Assembly: GCA_938004015.1 (NCBI GenBank)
Contig: CALKWU010000118.1
Coordinates: forward strand, 1 to 22,534
Length of the DNA: 22,534 bases
From: an uncultured Oceanobacillus sp.
Lineage (GTDB): Bacteria > Bacillota > Bacilli > Bacillales > Amphibacillaceae
Direction of reading: 5' to 3'
A program made the position numbers and the translations under genes. The notes beneath the pieces are model-generated. The model made no database searches, was not told where the DNA came from, and saw only the letters and a list, made by a program, of their open reading frames with translations. Positions 7,067 through 14,760 of the stretch are shown here, piece after piece. The first letter of the stretch is position 1, and every line of letters starts with the position of its first letter.

Positions 7067-8761
7067 ATGAAAAAACAGTGGTGGAAAGAAGCCGTGGTTT
7101 ATCAAATCTACCCACGTAGCTTTTACGACAGCAATGGAGATGGCATCGGCGATCTTAATGGCATCACACTAAAATTGGACTATTTACGAGAATTGGGAGT
7201 CGATGTTATCTGGCTTTCTCCCGTTTACAAATCACCGAATGATGACAATGGTTATGACATCAGCGATTACAAAAACATCATGGCGGAATTTGGGACAATG
7301 GAAGACTTTGATCGGATGCTTCAAGAAGTTCATCGATGCGGCATGAAATTGATCATGGATCTTGTCGTCAACCACACATCTGATGAGCATGCTTGGTTCA
7401 TCGAATCACGACAATCAAAAGACAACCCATACCGCGATTACTACATTTGGCGACCTGGTAAGGATGGTAAAGAACCAAACAACTGGGAAGCGACCTTTGG
7501 CGGCTCCGCATGGGAGTATGATGAAACAACCGAGGAATACTATTTGCATCTTTTTTCCAAAAAACAGCCCGATTTGAATTGGGAAAATGTAAAACTCCGT
7601 CAAGAAGTCTATGAGATGATGCGTTGGTGGCTTGATAAAGGCATTGACGGTTTTCGGATGGATGTGATCAACTTCATTTCGAAAGATCAACGATTCCCCG
7701 ATGGCACACCATCTCCCGGTAAAGTTTATGCTTCCGGTCATCGCTATTTTATGAATGGCCCGCGCGTGCATGAATTTTTGCAGGAAATGCACGAACAAGT
7801 CCTAGTTGATTATGATGTCATGACGGTCGGTGAAATGCCTGGAGTGACAACTGAAGAGGCCAAACTTTATACAGCAGAAGAACGTAAAGAACTGAATATG
7901 GTCTTCCATTTTGAACATATGGATATCGACAGCGGACCATCAGGAAAATGGGATGTACAACCTTGGTCCCTCGTCGAATTGAAAAATATCCTGTCAAAAT
8001 GGCAATATGAACTGGAAGAAATGGGATGGAACAGTTTGTATTGGAACAATCATGATCAGCCACGGGTCGTTTCCCGCTTTGGTAATGATGGAAAATATCG
8101 GATTGAGTCAGCAAAAATGTTGGCAACCACCTTACATATGATGAAAGGCACGCCTTACATTTACCAGGGTGAAGAAATTGGCATGACGAACGTCGCTTTC
8201 CCCTCCATCGATGATTATCGGGATATCGAAACATTGAACGTGTATAAGGAAAAGATGGATGCCGGCATCGATGAAAAGGACATCATGGAAGCCATTTATG
8301 CAAAATCACGGGACAATGCCCGCACCCCAATGCAGTGGAATACCGATGAGAACGGCGGATTTACAACAGGCACGCCGTGGATCGGTGTTAATCCGAATTA
8401 TAAGTATATCAATGTAGAGGCAGCGACCCGTGACCCAAACTCCATTTTTCATTATTATAAGAAACTCATTCAGTTAAGGAAAAAATATCCGATCATCGTT
8501 TACGGAAAATACAAACTCCTGATGCCAGAAAGGGAAGATGTTTTTGCTTATACAAGGGAACTCGGAAATGAACGTTTATTTGTCATCAGTAATTTCACAG
8601 CAAACGACATAACTGTAACCATTCCTGAAGATTCCGGAAACTACCAACAGATGGAACTGCTCATCGGTAATTACGATGATCCAACGGAAAAACCGGAAGA
8701 TGTATTGACGTTGAAACCGTATGAATCTAGGGCCTATTATTTCAATGGTGGAAAAGATTAA
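7067..8761 (+). CDS. malL: Oligo-1,6-glucosidase (GH13, alpha-amylase family)
   Basis: The 564-residue protein matches Bacillus oligo-1,6-glucosidases in length and motifs. It has the calcium-site loop DSNGDGIGD (21-29), region I DLVVNH, region II GFRMDV with nucleophile Asp199, region III with acid/base Glu256, and region IV NNHDQ with Asp330. Val200, directly after the nucleophile, is the residue linked in this family to activity on alpha-1,6 bonds (isomaltose, panose) rather than strictly 1,4. An upstream in-frame ATG exists, but the ATG at 7067 (MKKQWWKEAVVYQIYPRSFY) has AAAGGA at good spacing and matches family N-termini. It is cytoplasmic and complements the GH31 enzyme, together converting imported maltodextrins to glucose. 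It is divergent from GH31 and shares the operator-rich spacer. Confidence 0.94.
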   Translation: MKKQWWKEAVVYQIYPRSFYDSNGDGIGDLNGITLKLDYLRELGVDVIWLSPVYKSPNDDNGYDISDYKNIMAEFGTMEDFDRMLQEVHRCGMKLIMDLVVNHTSDEHAWFIESRQSKDNPYRDYYIWRPGKDGKEPNNWEATFGGSAWEYDETTEEYYLHLFSKKQPDLNWENVKLRQEVYEMMRWWLDKGIDGFRMDVINFISKDQRFPDGTPSPGKVYASGHRYFMNGPRVHEFLQEMHEQVLVDYDVMTVGEMPGVTTEEAKLYTAEERKELNMVFHFEHMDIDSGPSGKWDVQPWSLVELKNILSKWQYELEEMGWNSLYWNNHDQPRVVSRFGNDGKYRIESAKMLATTLHMMKGTPYIYQGEEIGMTNVAFPSIDDYRDIETLNVYKEKMDAGIDEKDIMEAIYAKSRDNARTPMQWNTDENGGFTTGTPWIGVNPNYKYINVEAATRDPNSIFHYYKKLIQLRKKYPIIVYGKYKLLMPEREDVFAYTRELGNERLFVISNFTANDITVTIPEDSGNYQQMELLIGNYDDPTEKPEDVLTLKPYESRAYYFNGGKD

Positions 8762-8773
8762 GAAAACAAAAAA

Positions 8774-8817
8774 GAAAGGATCACCGCTGTTTTGTCGGTC
8801 ATCCTTTCTTTATTTTG
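8774..8817. terminator. Bidirectional terminator between malL and xylB
   Basis: GAAAGGAT-c-ACCG (8774-8786) pairs with CGGT-c-ATCCTTTC (8796-8808), with one C/C mismatch and a nine-base loop. TTTATTTT follows on the plus strand, and the minus strand also has a T-rich run (CTTTTTTGTTTTC). The two genes converge here, so it can serve both. The rest of the spacer to 8884 shows nothing. Confidence 0.8.
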
Positions 8818-8884
8818 TCATCTAACACGAAACGTAATTAATAATCAAACAATGAATGTTCATCTATGAATGGATCAGCCGCTA

Positions 8885-10384
8885 TCACTTGCGAAATGCC
8901 ATTAATCGTTCATTCAACATTCGTGTATTCCCATATACTTCCCGGTAAATAGTAAATAATTCCTTGTATCTTTCCACATTTTGCGGAATGGGGGAATATT
9001 TCTTTTCTTCTTGTAAAAAGACATCTGCGCAATCCTGCAATGAAGAAAACCAGCCACAACCATATGCGGCAAGCATCGCAGCGCCAAGACCTGGCCCCTG
9101 TTCACTTTGCATCTTTACAATCGTCGCATTGAAAATGTCCGCCTGCATTTGCAGCCACGTTTCACTTTTTGCCCCACCACCGATCGATACAATGGTGTCG
9201 ATCTTTTTCCCGTTTTCACGGAAAATTTCCACCGATTCGTTCAAAGAAAAAGTGATCCCCTCCAATACAGCCCGGACGAAATCTTTCCTTTCATGTGTCG
9301 CATCCATACCAATAAAACTTCCACGTATGTCAGCATCCACGTGCGGTGTGCGTTCTCCAACAATATACGGCGTGAAAATGAGCCCATTGGAACCCGCAGG
9401 AACCGTATCAACTTCCAAAAGCAAGTCATCGAAACTGACATCTCTGGCAAATGTGTCCTTGAACCATGATAAACTATGTCCGGCTGCGAGCGTCACTCCC
9501 ATGGTGTAGAACACATCCGGCACTGCATGGTTGAAGTAGTGCACTTTTCCGCCAAAGTCTTTGTCACCACTTGCTTCATATGAGAGGACGACTCCGGATG
9601 TCCCAATACTCGCCAAAGTTTTTCCATCTTCCAACACCCCTGAACCGATTGCGCCACATGCATTATCCGCTCCACCAGCAAACACTTTTGTTTCTGGGCT
9701 CAACCCGGTTGCTTCTGCCATTTCTTCTGTAATCGTCCCCGTTTGATCGTGGGAAGCGACAAGGGGCGGACAAATGGCTGGATTAATATCCAATCGATGA
9801 CAAATTTCTTCACTCCATGTTCTTTCAGCAACATCCAAAAGCAACGTTCCGGCGGCATCCGAGTATTCCATATGGATTTGCCCAGTCAAACGGAAGCGTA
9901 CGTAGTCTTTCGGCAAAAGGAAAGTCTTTGCTTTCTCAAAAAGTTTAGGCTCATGCTTTTTCACCCAGAGGATTTTCGGTAAAGTGAATCCTTCCAAAGC
10001 CAGATTTTTCGTCAATTCGAGCAATCGCTCTTTCCCGACTTTTTCATAAATTTCCCCGCATTCTTCTGTCGTCCGTGTATCATTCCAAAGAATCGCATTC
10101 CGCAACACTTCATCGTTTTCATCCAATAATACGAGCCCGTGCATTTGTCCGGAAAAACTCATCCCTTCAATGTCTTCCGGATTCCCATCGAAGTTTTTCA
10201 CCAATTCAGCCAGGCCGGCAATCGTCTGTTTCACCCAATCTTGGGGGTTTTGCTCACTGTAACCGACTTTCTCCTGGTAAAGTGGATAGGGTTTGGAAAC
10301 TTCTTGAACTACTTCCCCATATTGGTTCACCAATAATATTTTGACGGCACTTGTCCCCAAATCGACACCGAGGACATATTTCAT
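8885..10384 (-). CDS. xylB: Xylulokinase
   Basis: This 499-residue FGGY-family sugar kinase phosphorylates D-xylulose with ATP to xylulose 5-phosphate for the pentose phosphate pathway. The N-terminal phosphate motif GVDLGTSAVK is at residues 6-15 and SGQMHG at 78-83. The catalytic Asp240 lies within FAGGADNACGAIGSG, and the C-terminal motif is SIGGGAKSETWLQMQADIF. The open frame extends further upstream, but the ATG at 10384 has AGGAGGGATGCAAC before it and matches family N-termini and length. It lies downstream of xylA in the same direction, but 741 bases away. A strong hairpin directly precedes its SD. Function is secure; its transcription, from xylA or from an internal promoter, is not. 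Confidence 0.95.
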   Translation of the reverse strand: MKYVLGVDLGTSAVKILLVNQYGEVVQEVSKPYPLYQEKVGYSEQNPQDWVKQTIAGLAELVKNFDGNPEDIEGMSFSGQMHGLVLLDENDEVLRNAILWNDTRTTEECGEIYEKVGKERLLELTKNLALEGFTLPKILWVKKHEPKLFEKAKTFLLPKDYVRFRLTGQIHMEYSDAAGTLLLDVAERTWSEEICHRLDINPAICPPLVASHDQTGTITEEMAEATGLSPETKVFAGGADNACGAIGSGVLEDGKTLASIGTSGVVLSYEASGDKDFGGKVHYFNHAVPDVFYTMGVTLAAGHSLSWFKDTFARDVSFDDLLLEVDTVPAGSNGLIFTPYIVGERTPHVDADIRGSFIGMDATHERKDFVRAVLEGITFSLNESVEIFRENGKKIDTIVSIGGGAKSETWLQMQADIFNATIVKMQSEQGPGLGAAMLAAYGCGWFSSLQDCADVFLQEEKKYSPIPQNVERYKELFTIYREVYGNTRMLNERLMAFRK

Positions 10385-10410
10385 GTTGCATCCCTCCTGC
10401 CTATTTATAA

Positions 10411-10465
10411 GAAAAGACGAAGAGCTGAAAGGGGGTAAGGGGGAGGTTATCATCTTCGTCTTTTC
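10411..10465 (-). promoter_or_regulatory. Leader hairpin immediately upstream of the xylB ribosome binding site
   Basis: GAAAAGACGAAGA (10411-10423) and its exact complement (10453-10465) form a 13-bp perfect stem with a 29-base loop. On the minus strand the loop is pyrimidine-rich (ACCTCCCCCTTACCCCC). The 3' arm ends in CTTTTCTTATAAA, 12 bases before the xylB SD. The CCTCC of the loop can pair with GGAGG of the SD. It could be an attenuator, an RNA processing site or a translational switch; which one is not decidable here. Confidence 0.55.
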
Positions 10466-10684
10466 CATTTATGATTCAATTTTTCAGCTAGTTGCTTTTT
10501 ATTAACATAAACTTTATGGACGGGTTCGATTGATGCTTTGCTTGTCACTCTTGAATATGGTAAGATCGCTGGCAGGCATTTGTGACCATTGCTCGAGCTT
10601 TTCAGTCGTAGTGGAGCAGATTTTAGATGAAAAACAACCTCCTCCTGTCACTTCCTGAAACTCCTTTGAATTCAAGGGCGAGTC
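10466..10684. other. Non-coding stretch between the xylB leader hairpin and the repeat module
   Basis: I see no credible gene, tRNA or promoter here. A 61-codon frame on the minus strand (10514-10699) has no ribosome binding site and no recognisable content. The only small feature is the palindrome CATAAACTTTATG at about 10505-10517. Confidence 0.4.
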
Positions 10685-11114
10685 GTTTGAGAGGTTCATA
10701 GGCGCTTAAATCCGGTTGTCGAGCGCTTTCCAGTGCTTGATATGACCATTTTAAGAATGAGGTTGAGCATTTTTCACCTAATGGTGTTTATACGCTCGCA
10801 CTTAACCTCTAAACGCTCAGGAACCCACCGAAAGCGCTCACGATTGGTTAATTTCCGCTCACGATTGATGTCAAAGCGCTCATGAACTCTGGGAAAACGC
10901 TCATCACAGCCTCAAAAGCGCTCAACATCCAGGTCTGAGCGCTTCCGGATAACATCTTAACGCTCGACCACTCATCAAAAACGCTCACCAACCACAGCGT
11001 AAACGATGACCATCTCGTACCGTGAAACTACTTGCCACCTCGGCTTATCAAGCACTGCAGTTTCCGGCCATCCTTCGAGAGACGCCCTCAACTGTCCTGA
11101 AGAGCCTCTCAAAC
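10685..11114. repeat. Inverted-repeat-bounded module in the xylA-xylB spacer
   Basis: The outer arms are GTTTGAGAGG (10685-10694) and CCTCTCAAAC (11105-11114), extending inward by one G-T wobble and two further pairs. The nested inner arms are CAGTGCTTGATA (10731-10742) and TATCAAGCACTG (11046-11057), a perfect 12-bp match. Both pairs enclose the 21-bp periodic array. The right edge lies 11 bases after the xylA stop. No transposase or target-site duplication is visible. It could be a MITE-like insertion or a long structured RNA segment of the xyl transcript. Confidence 0.55.
10788..10997. repeat. 21-bp periodic repeat array (core AAARCGCTCA) with variable spacers
   Basis: The pentamer CGCTC (CGCTT once) begins at 10793, 10814, 10835, 10856, 10877, 10898, 10919, 10940, 10961 and 10982, ten copies at exactly 21-bp intervals. 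The five bases before the core are mostly A/G-rich (CTAAA, GAAAG, CAAAG, GAAAA, AAAAG, AAAAA), and A usually follows. The remaining 10-11 bases differ in each unit, except that units 3 and 4 share CGCTCACGATTG. The 10940 unit fits better when read on the opposite strand (GGAAGCGCTCAGA). Two more cores at 10703 and 10724 are also 21 bp apart but out of register with the main array. No cas genes are present and the frames contain stops. Function unknown. Confidence 0.85.
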
Positions 11115-11125
11115 CTTCCACTTCC

Positions 11126-12451
11126 TCATTCCCCAGCAAAAGTCGTCAACAAATATTGATTGATTGTAGCTTTGATGCGTTCTAATCCACCAGATTCGTT
11201 TTTGATTTCTTTCAAGTCTAGGGCATACTCTTCCAGTCGCTTAAAGTCTGCTTTCCCTTCCACGATTTCAAGGCCGATTCCTTCCGTGTAAGATTTGTAG
11301 CGCTCTTCCAACACTTGATCGAGCACTTTATCATCAATTAACCGTTGTGCCACTTTCAGACCGACAGCAAAACTGTCCATGCCTGCAATATGCCCGTGGA
11401 AGAGATCCTCGGACGTAAAGGAACCACGGCGTACTTTCGCATCAAAGTTCAAACCGCCCCGGCCCAAGCCACCGTTTTTCAAAATTTCATACATCGCCAA
11501 AACCATCGTATACAAATCGGTCGGAAACTCATCCGTATCCCAACCGAGCAAAGGATGACCTTGGTTCGCATCGACAGAACCGAGCATATCGTGGATCCTG
11601 GCATAATGCAGCTCATGTTCGAATGTATGTCCAGCTAATGTTGCATGATTGGCTTCAATGTTGAATTTGAAGACATCATCCAATCCATAATGCTGCAAGA
11701 AAGCATAACCGCTCGCCACATCAAAATCGTATTGATGAGAAGTCGGCTCTTTCGGTTTTGGTTCGATCAAAAATTGACCATCGAAGCCAATCTCTTTTGC
11801 ATAATCTTTCGCCATATGGAAGAAACGTGCGAGATTATCCAATTCCAACTTCATATCGGTATTGAGCAATGTTTCATATCCTTCACGTCCACCCCAGAAT
11901 ACATAGTTTTCTGCACCTAACTCTTTTCCAACTTCCAACCCTTTTTTCACCTTCGCAGCTGCATAAGCGAACACATCCGCATTGTTGGATGAAGCCGCCC
12001 CATGGACAAAACGCGGGTGGGTAAAGTTGTTCACTGTATTCCACAATAACTTGGTTTTGCTGTCTTTCATGTAATCTTTAATCATCGCTACAATTTCATC
12101 CAAGTTTTTATTCGTTTCTCTTAACGTGTCTCCTTCTGGCGCAATATCGACATCATGGAAAGCAAAATATGGGACATTCAACTTTTCAAAGAATTCAAAT
12201 GCCGCTTCCACACGAGCCTTGGCCAAATCCATTCCCGTATATTTATCCCAAGGGCGGATCGCTGTGCCAGCACCGAATGGATCAGATAAATCTTCCGTAA
12301 ATGTGTGCCAGTAAGCGACACTGAAACGAAGTATTTCTTCCATCGTTTTTCCGCCCACTTTTTCTTCTGGATTGTAAAACTTGAAAGCGAACGGATTGTC
12401 AGATTTCGGACCTTCATACTTGATTTTGTTAATGTTTTCAAAATATGCCAT
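11126..12451 (-). CDS. xylA: Xylose isomerase
   Basis: This 441-residue enzyme interconverts D-xylose and D-xylulose in the cytoplasm. Its length is that of the longer (class II) xylose isomerases. Visible active-site elements are YFAFHDVDIAPEG with His99 and Asp102, FLIEPKPKEPTSHQYDFD with metal ligand Glu230 and Lys232, FNIEANHATLAGH with Glu266 and His269, and SVDANQGHPLLGWDTDEFPTD with Asp294, Asp305 and Asp307. A distal Asp lies in LNFDAKVRR. An ATG at 12457 is almost on top of AGGAGGG, whereas the ATG at 12451 has it seven bases away, so I start there. It has its own promoter and a XylR-type operator just upstream, and a cre-like site in its leader. xylB follows after the repeat module. 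Confidence 0.96.
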   Translation of the reverse strand: MAYFENINKIKYEGPKSDNPFAFKFYNPEEKVGGKTMEEILRFSVAYWHTFTEDLSDPFGAGTAIRPWDKYTGMDLAKARVEAAFEFFEKLNVPYFAFHDVDIAPEGDTLRETNKNLDEIVAMIKDYMKDSKTKLLWNTVNNFTHPRFVHGAASSNNADVFAYAAAKVKKGLEVGKELGAENYVFWGGREGYETLLNTDMKLELDNLARFFHMAKDYAKEIGFDGQFLIEPKPKEPTSHQYDFDVASGYAFLQHYGLDDVFKFNIEANHATLAGHTFEHELHYARIHDMLGSVDANQGHPLLGWDTDEFPTDLYTMVLAMYEILKNGGLGRGGLNFDAKVRRGSFTSEDLFHGHIAGMDSFAVGLKVAQRLIDDKVLDQVLEERYKSYTEGIGLEIVEGKADFKRLEEYALDLKEIKNESGGLERIKATINQYLLTTFAGE

Positions 12452-12495
12452 CTGCATACCCTCCTAAATGTTATGTTAAATACCATTCCTTACAA

Positions 12496-12509
12496 TGTAA
12501 CTGCTTTCA
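12496..12509 (-). promoter_or_regulatory. Candidate cre (CcpA) site in the xylA leader
   Basis: On the minus strand TGAAAGCAGTTACA differs from the cre core TGNAANCGNWWNCA at one position (A for the central G). It lies just downstream of the xylA -10, a usual place for catabolite roadblock sites in Bacillus xyl operons. Confidence 0.45.
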
Positions 12510-12516
12510 CAATTTA

Positions 12517-12545
12517 ATTATAGCATGTTTTTTATAGTTCGTCCA
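12517..12545 (-). promoter_or_regulatory. xylA promoter
   Basis: On the minus strand a -35 TGGACG (12540-12545) and a -10 TATAAT (12517-12522) are separated by 17 bases, with an extended -10 (TGC directly before TATAAT). The -35 lies inside the XylR-type operator. Confidence 0.75.
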
Positions 12546-12556
12546 TCGAACGAACA
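12536..12556 (-). promoter_or_regulatory. XylR-type operator of xylA
   Basis: On the minus strand the 21-bp site reads TGTTCGTT-CGATG-GACGAACT, an imperfect dyad with the half-site plan of Bacillus xyl operators (AGTTTGTT-N5-AACAAACT). It covers the xylA -35 box. It shares 14 of 21 positions with the site at 18806-18826, and the -35 falls at the same offset in both. Confidence 0.65.
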
Positions 12557-12571
12557 AAGGATTGCACTTTT

Positions 12572-14614
12572 TTAAACAACAAATTTATTTAAATCCTCTT
12601 GTAACTGCTCGGACAATTGCTTTAATTCCATTGACGTAGCAACAAGCTTCTCACTTATGACACTTTGTTCTTCAGTTGAAGCAGTCACTTCCTCACTGAT
12701 TGCCGAAGATTCTTCAGCTGTAGCACTCACTTGTGAAATCGTCTCATATAATTCGTGGTGGGAAGAACGCACATGCTCAATCGATTCAGAAACAAGTTTG
12801 ATTTTATCAGTAAACTCGTTCATCCGTTGACCTACTTGTTGTAACAATTCATCTGTTTCCTCAGCCTTCATCACTTGCTCCTTAAAGAGCGGATTCGCCT
12901 CCTCCAACAGGCTGATTGTTTCATCGACATGGTTCAATATATCCGTAATGATTGAATCCACCGTCGTAATCGACTCCTTCGATTGGTCAGATAAATTTCT
13001 GATTTCATCCGCCACTACACCGAAGCCTTTGCCCGCCTCACCTGCCCGAGCCGCTTCAATCGTAGCATTCAAAGACAATAAATTCGTTTGCTCCGATAAC
13101 TTTAATAAAATATCCATGACGTCGCTAATTTGATTTGTGCTGTTACGTAAGGCAGCACTTTTTTCATGTAAGACGAGCGTCATTTTTTCACCTTTGCTCG
13201 TCTGTTCCACAAGTTCGCTCATTTTTTGCATGCCAGTACGACTGCTTTCCAACACTTGTAATGAGAAGTCTTCCATCTCTCGATTATTGTTATACACTTG
13301 ATCGATTTCTTTATTAATTTTTCCTGTTAATTCATTTCCGTTTTCAGCCATATTGGTCAAGTTTGTCGCTCCATTGGCTATTTCCTCTGATGCTAAGGCA
13401 ATTTCCTTTGCCGCATTCGACTGATTTTGGGCAACTTCCGTCAGTCCAGCAGCTGCTTCTAGTACCTTAGTCGATGCTTCTCGCGTTCTTTTCATCATCC
13501 CGCAAATGTTTACAAGCATGTCATTAAAGCTCGCTGCCAATGTTCCAATTTCATCTTGTCTTTCCGAAAACTCCGATTGAATCGTCAAATCCCCTTCGCG
13601 AGCACGTTCCATCAACTTGGAAATACTCTTAAGCGGAATACCGATAAGTTTTACCATGCGTCGTCCCATGAAAAGAGAGAACAAAATAGATAAAACAATG
13701 ACCACTAGTGTCAAATAGAAAATCCAATCTGTGTCTTTCGTCATTTCTTTTGCTGATACGGAACCGGTCAAATACCAATCCGTCAGTTCCGATTGATATT
13801 GAAAAATATAATTCCCATCGTCTTCAAATACGGTTTGCTCTGTTCCGGTGTAAATGGCATAGGAATTAGTTTCATTGATCTCTTCATCAGCAAAAGAAAA
13901 TACGACTTGATTATTGCCATCGACAAGTTTTAAATACGCTTCTTCGCCTAATCGCACATCTTGTAAAGCCGCTTTGATGATTTCATTATCCAGTTCCAGT
14001 AATAAAAAATACGGGCTGCCATCTACTTGCAGGGATTGGCCAAACCATATCACTGGGATAACAGAATTCCCGGTGTTCCCAAGTTTTTCTCCTCCGCCAA
14101 TCCATATCAATCCATCCGTCCCATTCCCTTTCAAATCGTTGTACCATTGTGATTCTCGTATCGTTGCCTGATCTTCTTCTGGCAAGAATTCAAGGGAACT
14201 GAAGATCGTATTGTTTTCCATGTCCAGCAAATACAAATCCAGATGATTATCCATTAAGGCGGTATTCGCCAAAAATTCGTTGATCCGGTTTTTTAATTGA
14301 TAACTGTCGCCCTCATCTTGTTCACTTTGACGACCATATTCAGTCAGTCCATCGGTAAAATCTTTATTCATGAGCAATGTCGTGACCCGATCGCGATATT
14401 GCTGAAAAATCAAATCCAATTTGTCCCCTGTTTGGACCACCGTCTGTTCAGATGCAGCCGTCACTTTTGACTCGATAATGGCATTGGAGATAAAATAAGA
14501 TGATAGTCCGACAAAGAGCACACAGACAGTTACACTTGACATAAAACTCGTCCATATTTTCCTACTGATTGATTTCCTCGATCGCTTATTCTTAGTTTTT
14601 TGCAATGCACTCAC
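12572..14614 (-). CDS. Methyl-accepting chemotaxis protein with extracellular Cache-like sensor
   Basis: This transmembrane chemoreceptor has about 680 residues. The first membrane segment is at about residues 24-46. An extracellular region of about 250 residues has the look of a double-Cache sensor (DLYLLDMENNTIFSS, later EEAYLKLVDGNNQVVFSF), and the second membrane segment is at about 297-317. A HAMP linker follows (to about 370), then the long cytoplasmic signalling coiled coil with its conserved hairpin tip (EQTNLLSLNATIEAARAGE, then GFGVVADEIRNLSD). The frame could begin at a TTG at 14620, but GGAGGG would abut it. The GTG at 14614 has GGAGGG six bases upstream and is preferred. The gene lies directly upstream of xylA in the same direction, with the xylA promoter in the 120-base gap, which hints at a sugar ligand. 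The ligand is not proven. Confidence 0.94.
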   Translation of the reverse strand: MSALQKTKNKRSRKSISRKIWTSFMSSVTVCVLFVGLSSYFISNAIIESKVTAASEQTVVQTGDKLDLIFQQYRDRVTTLLMNKDFTDGLTEYGRQSEQDEGDSYQLKNRINEFLANTALMDNHLDLYLLDMENNTIFSSLEFLPEEDQATIRESQWYNDLKGNGTDGLIWIGGGEKLGNTGNSVIPVIWFGQSLQVDGSPYFLLLELDNEIIKAALQDVRLGEEAYLKLVDGNNQVVFSFADEEINETNSYAIYTGTEQTVFEDDGNYIFQYQSELTDWYLTGSVSAKEMTKDTDWIFYLTLVVIVLSILFSLFMGRRMVKLIGIPLKSISKLMERAREGDLTIQSEFSERQDEIGTLAASFNDMLVNICGMMKRTREASTKVLEAAAGLTEVAQNQSNAAKEIALASEEIANGATNLTNMAENGNELTGKINKEIDQVYNNNREMEDFSLQVLESSRTGMQKMSELVEQTSKGEKMTLVLHEKSAALRNSTNQISDVMDILLKLSEQTNLLSLNATIEAARAGEAGKGFGVVADEIRNLSDQSKESITTVDSIITDILNHVDETISLLEEANPLFKEQVMKAEETDELLQQVGQRMNEFTDKIKLVSESIEHVRSSHHELYETISQVSATAEESSAISEEVTASTEEQSVISEKLVATSMELKQLSEQLQEDLNKFVV

Positions 14615-14643
14615 TGTCAACCCTCCGTTTCCAATCGCTTATG

Positions 14644-14660
14644 CGGAACGTCACGTTCCG
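14644..14660. promoter_or_regulatory. Perfect 17-bp dyad between the chemoreceptor and yesL genes
   Basis: CGGAACG-TCA-CGTTCCG is a perfect inverted repeat with a three-base centre. It lies 29 bases upstream of the chemoreceptor start and upstream of the yesL -35. It has no T-run on its downstream side in either direction, so an operator is likelier than a terminator. The binding protein is unknown; it does not fit the GAAC-N4-GTTC LexA spacing. Confidence 0.5.
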
Positions 14661-14685
14661 AAAAAATCCGTCATTTTTGTTGTGA

Positions 14686-14714
14686 TGGATAATAGATAAA
14701 CAATGTCGTATAAT
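14686..14714 (+). promoter_or_regulatory. Probable promoter of the yesL-like gene
   Basis: A -10 TATAAT (14709-14714) is preceded after 17 bases by TGGATA (14686-14691), a weak -35 with four of six consensus matches. Confidence 0.45.
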
Positions 14715-14760
14715 TTGATTATTGGATCACCCATCCGTTTTAATGAAGGAGGAGACATCT

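Noticed and set aside
8774..8817. Regulatory hairpin for xylB
   Set aside because: It lies downstream of both converging genes and has T-runs on both strands, so a bidirectional terminator explains it fully.
10514..10699. 61-codon minus-strand frame in the xylA-xylB spacer
   Set aside because: It has no ribosome binding site, low-complexity composition and no recognisable domain, and it begins inside the outer inverted-repeat arm.
10781..10885. Small protein made of KRS heptads (plus strand, ATG at 10781)
   Set aside because: Because 21 bp equals seven codons, the core repeats in frame as Lys-Arg-Ser. The frame stops after 34 codons, has no SD, and the continuing array contains further stops.
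10788..10997. CRISPR array
   Set aside because: The repeat core is only about 10 bp and the spacers about 11 bp, far below CRISPR dimensions, and no cas gene is in the window.
12565..12590. XylR operator resembling TTTAAACAACAAA at the end of the chemoreceptor gene
   Set aside because: It is the 3' coding end of the chemoreceptor (LNKFVV and stop) and lacks a second half-site; the dyad at 12536-12556 fits promoter geometry much better.
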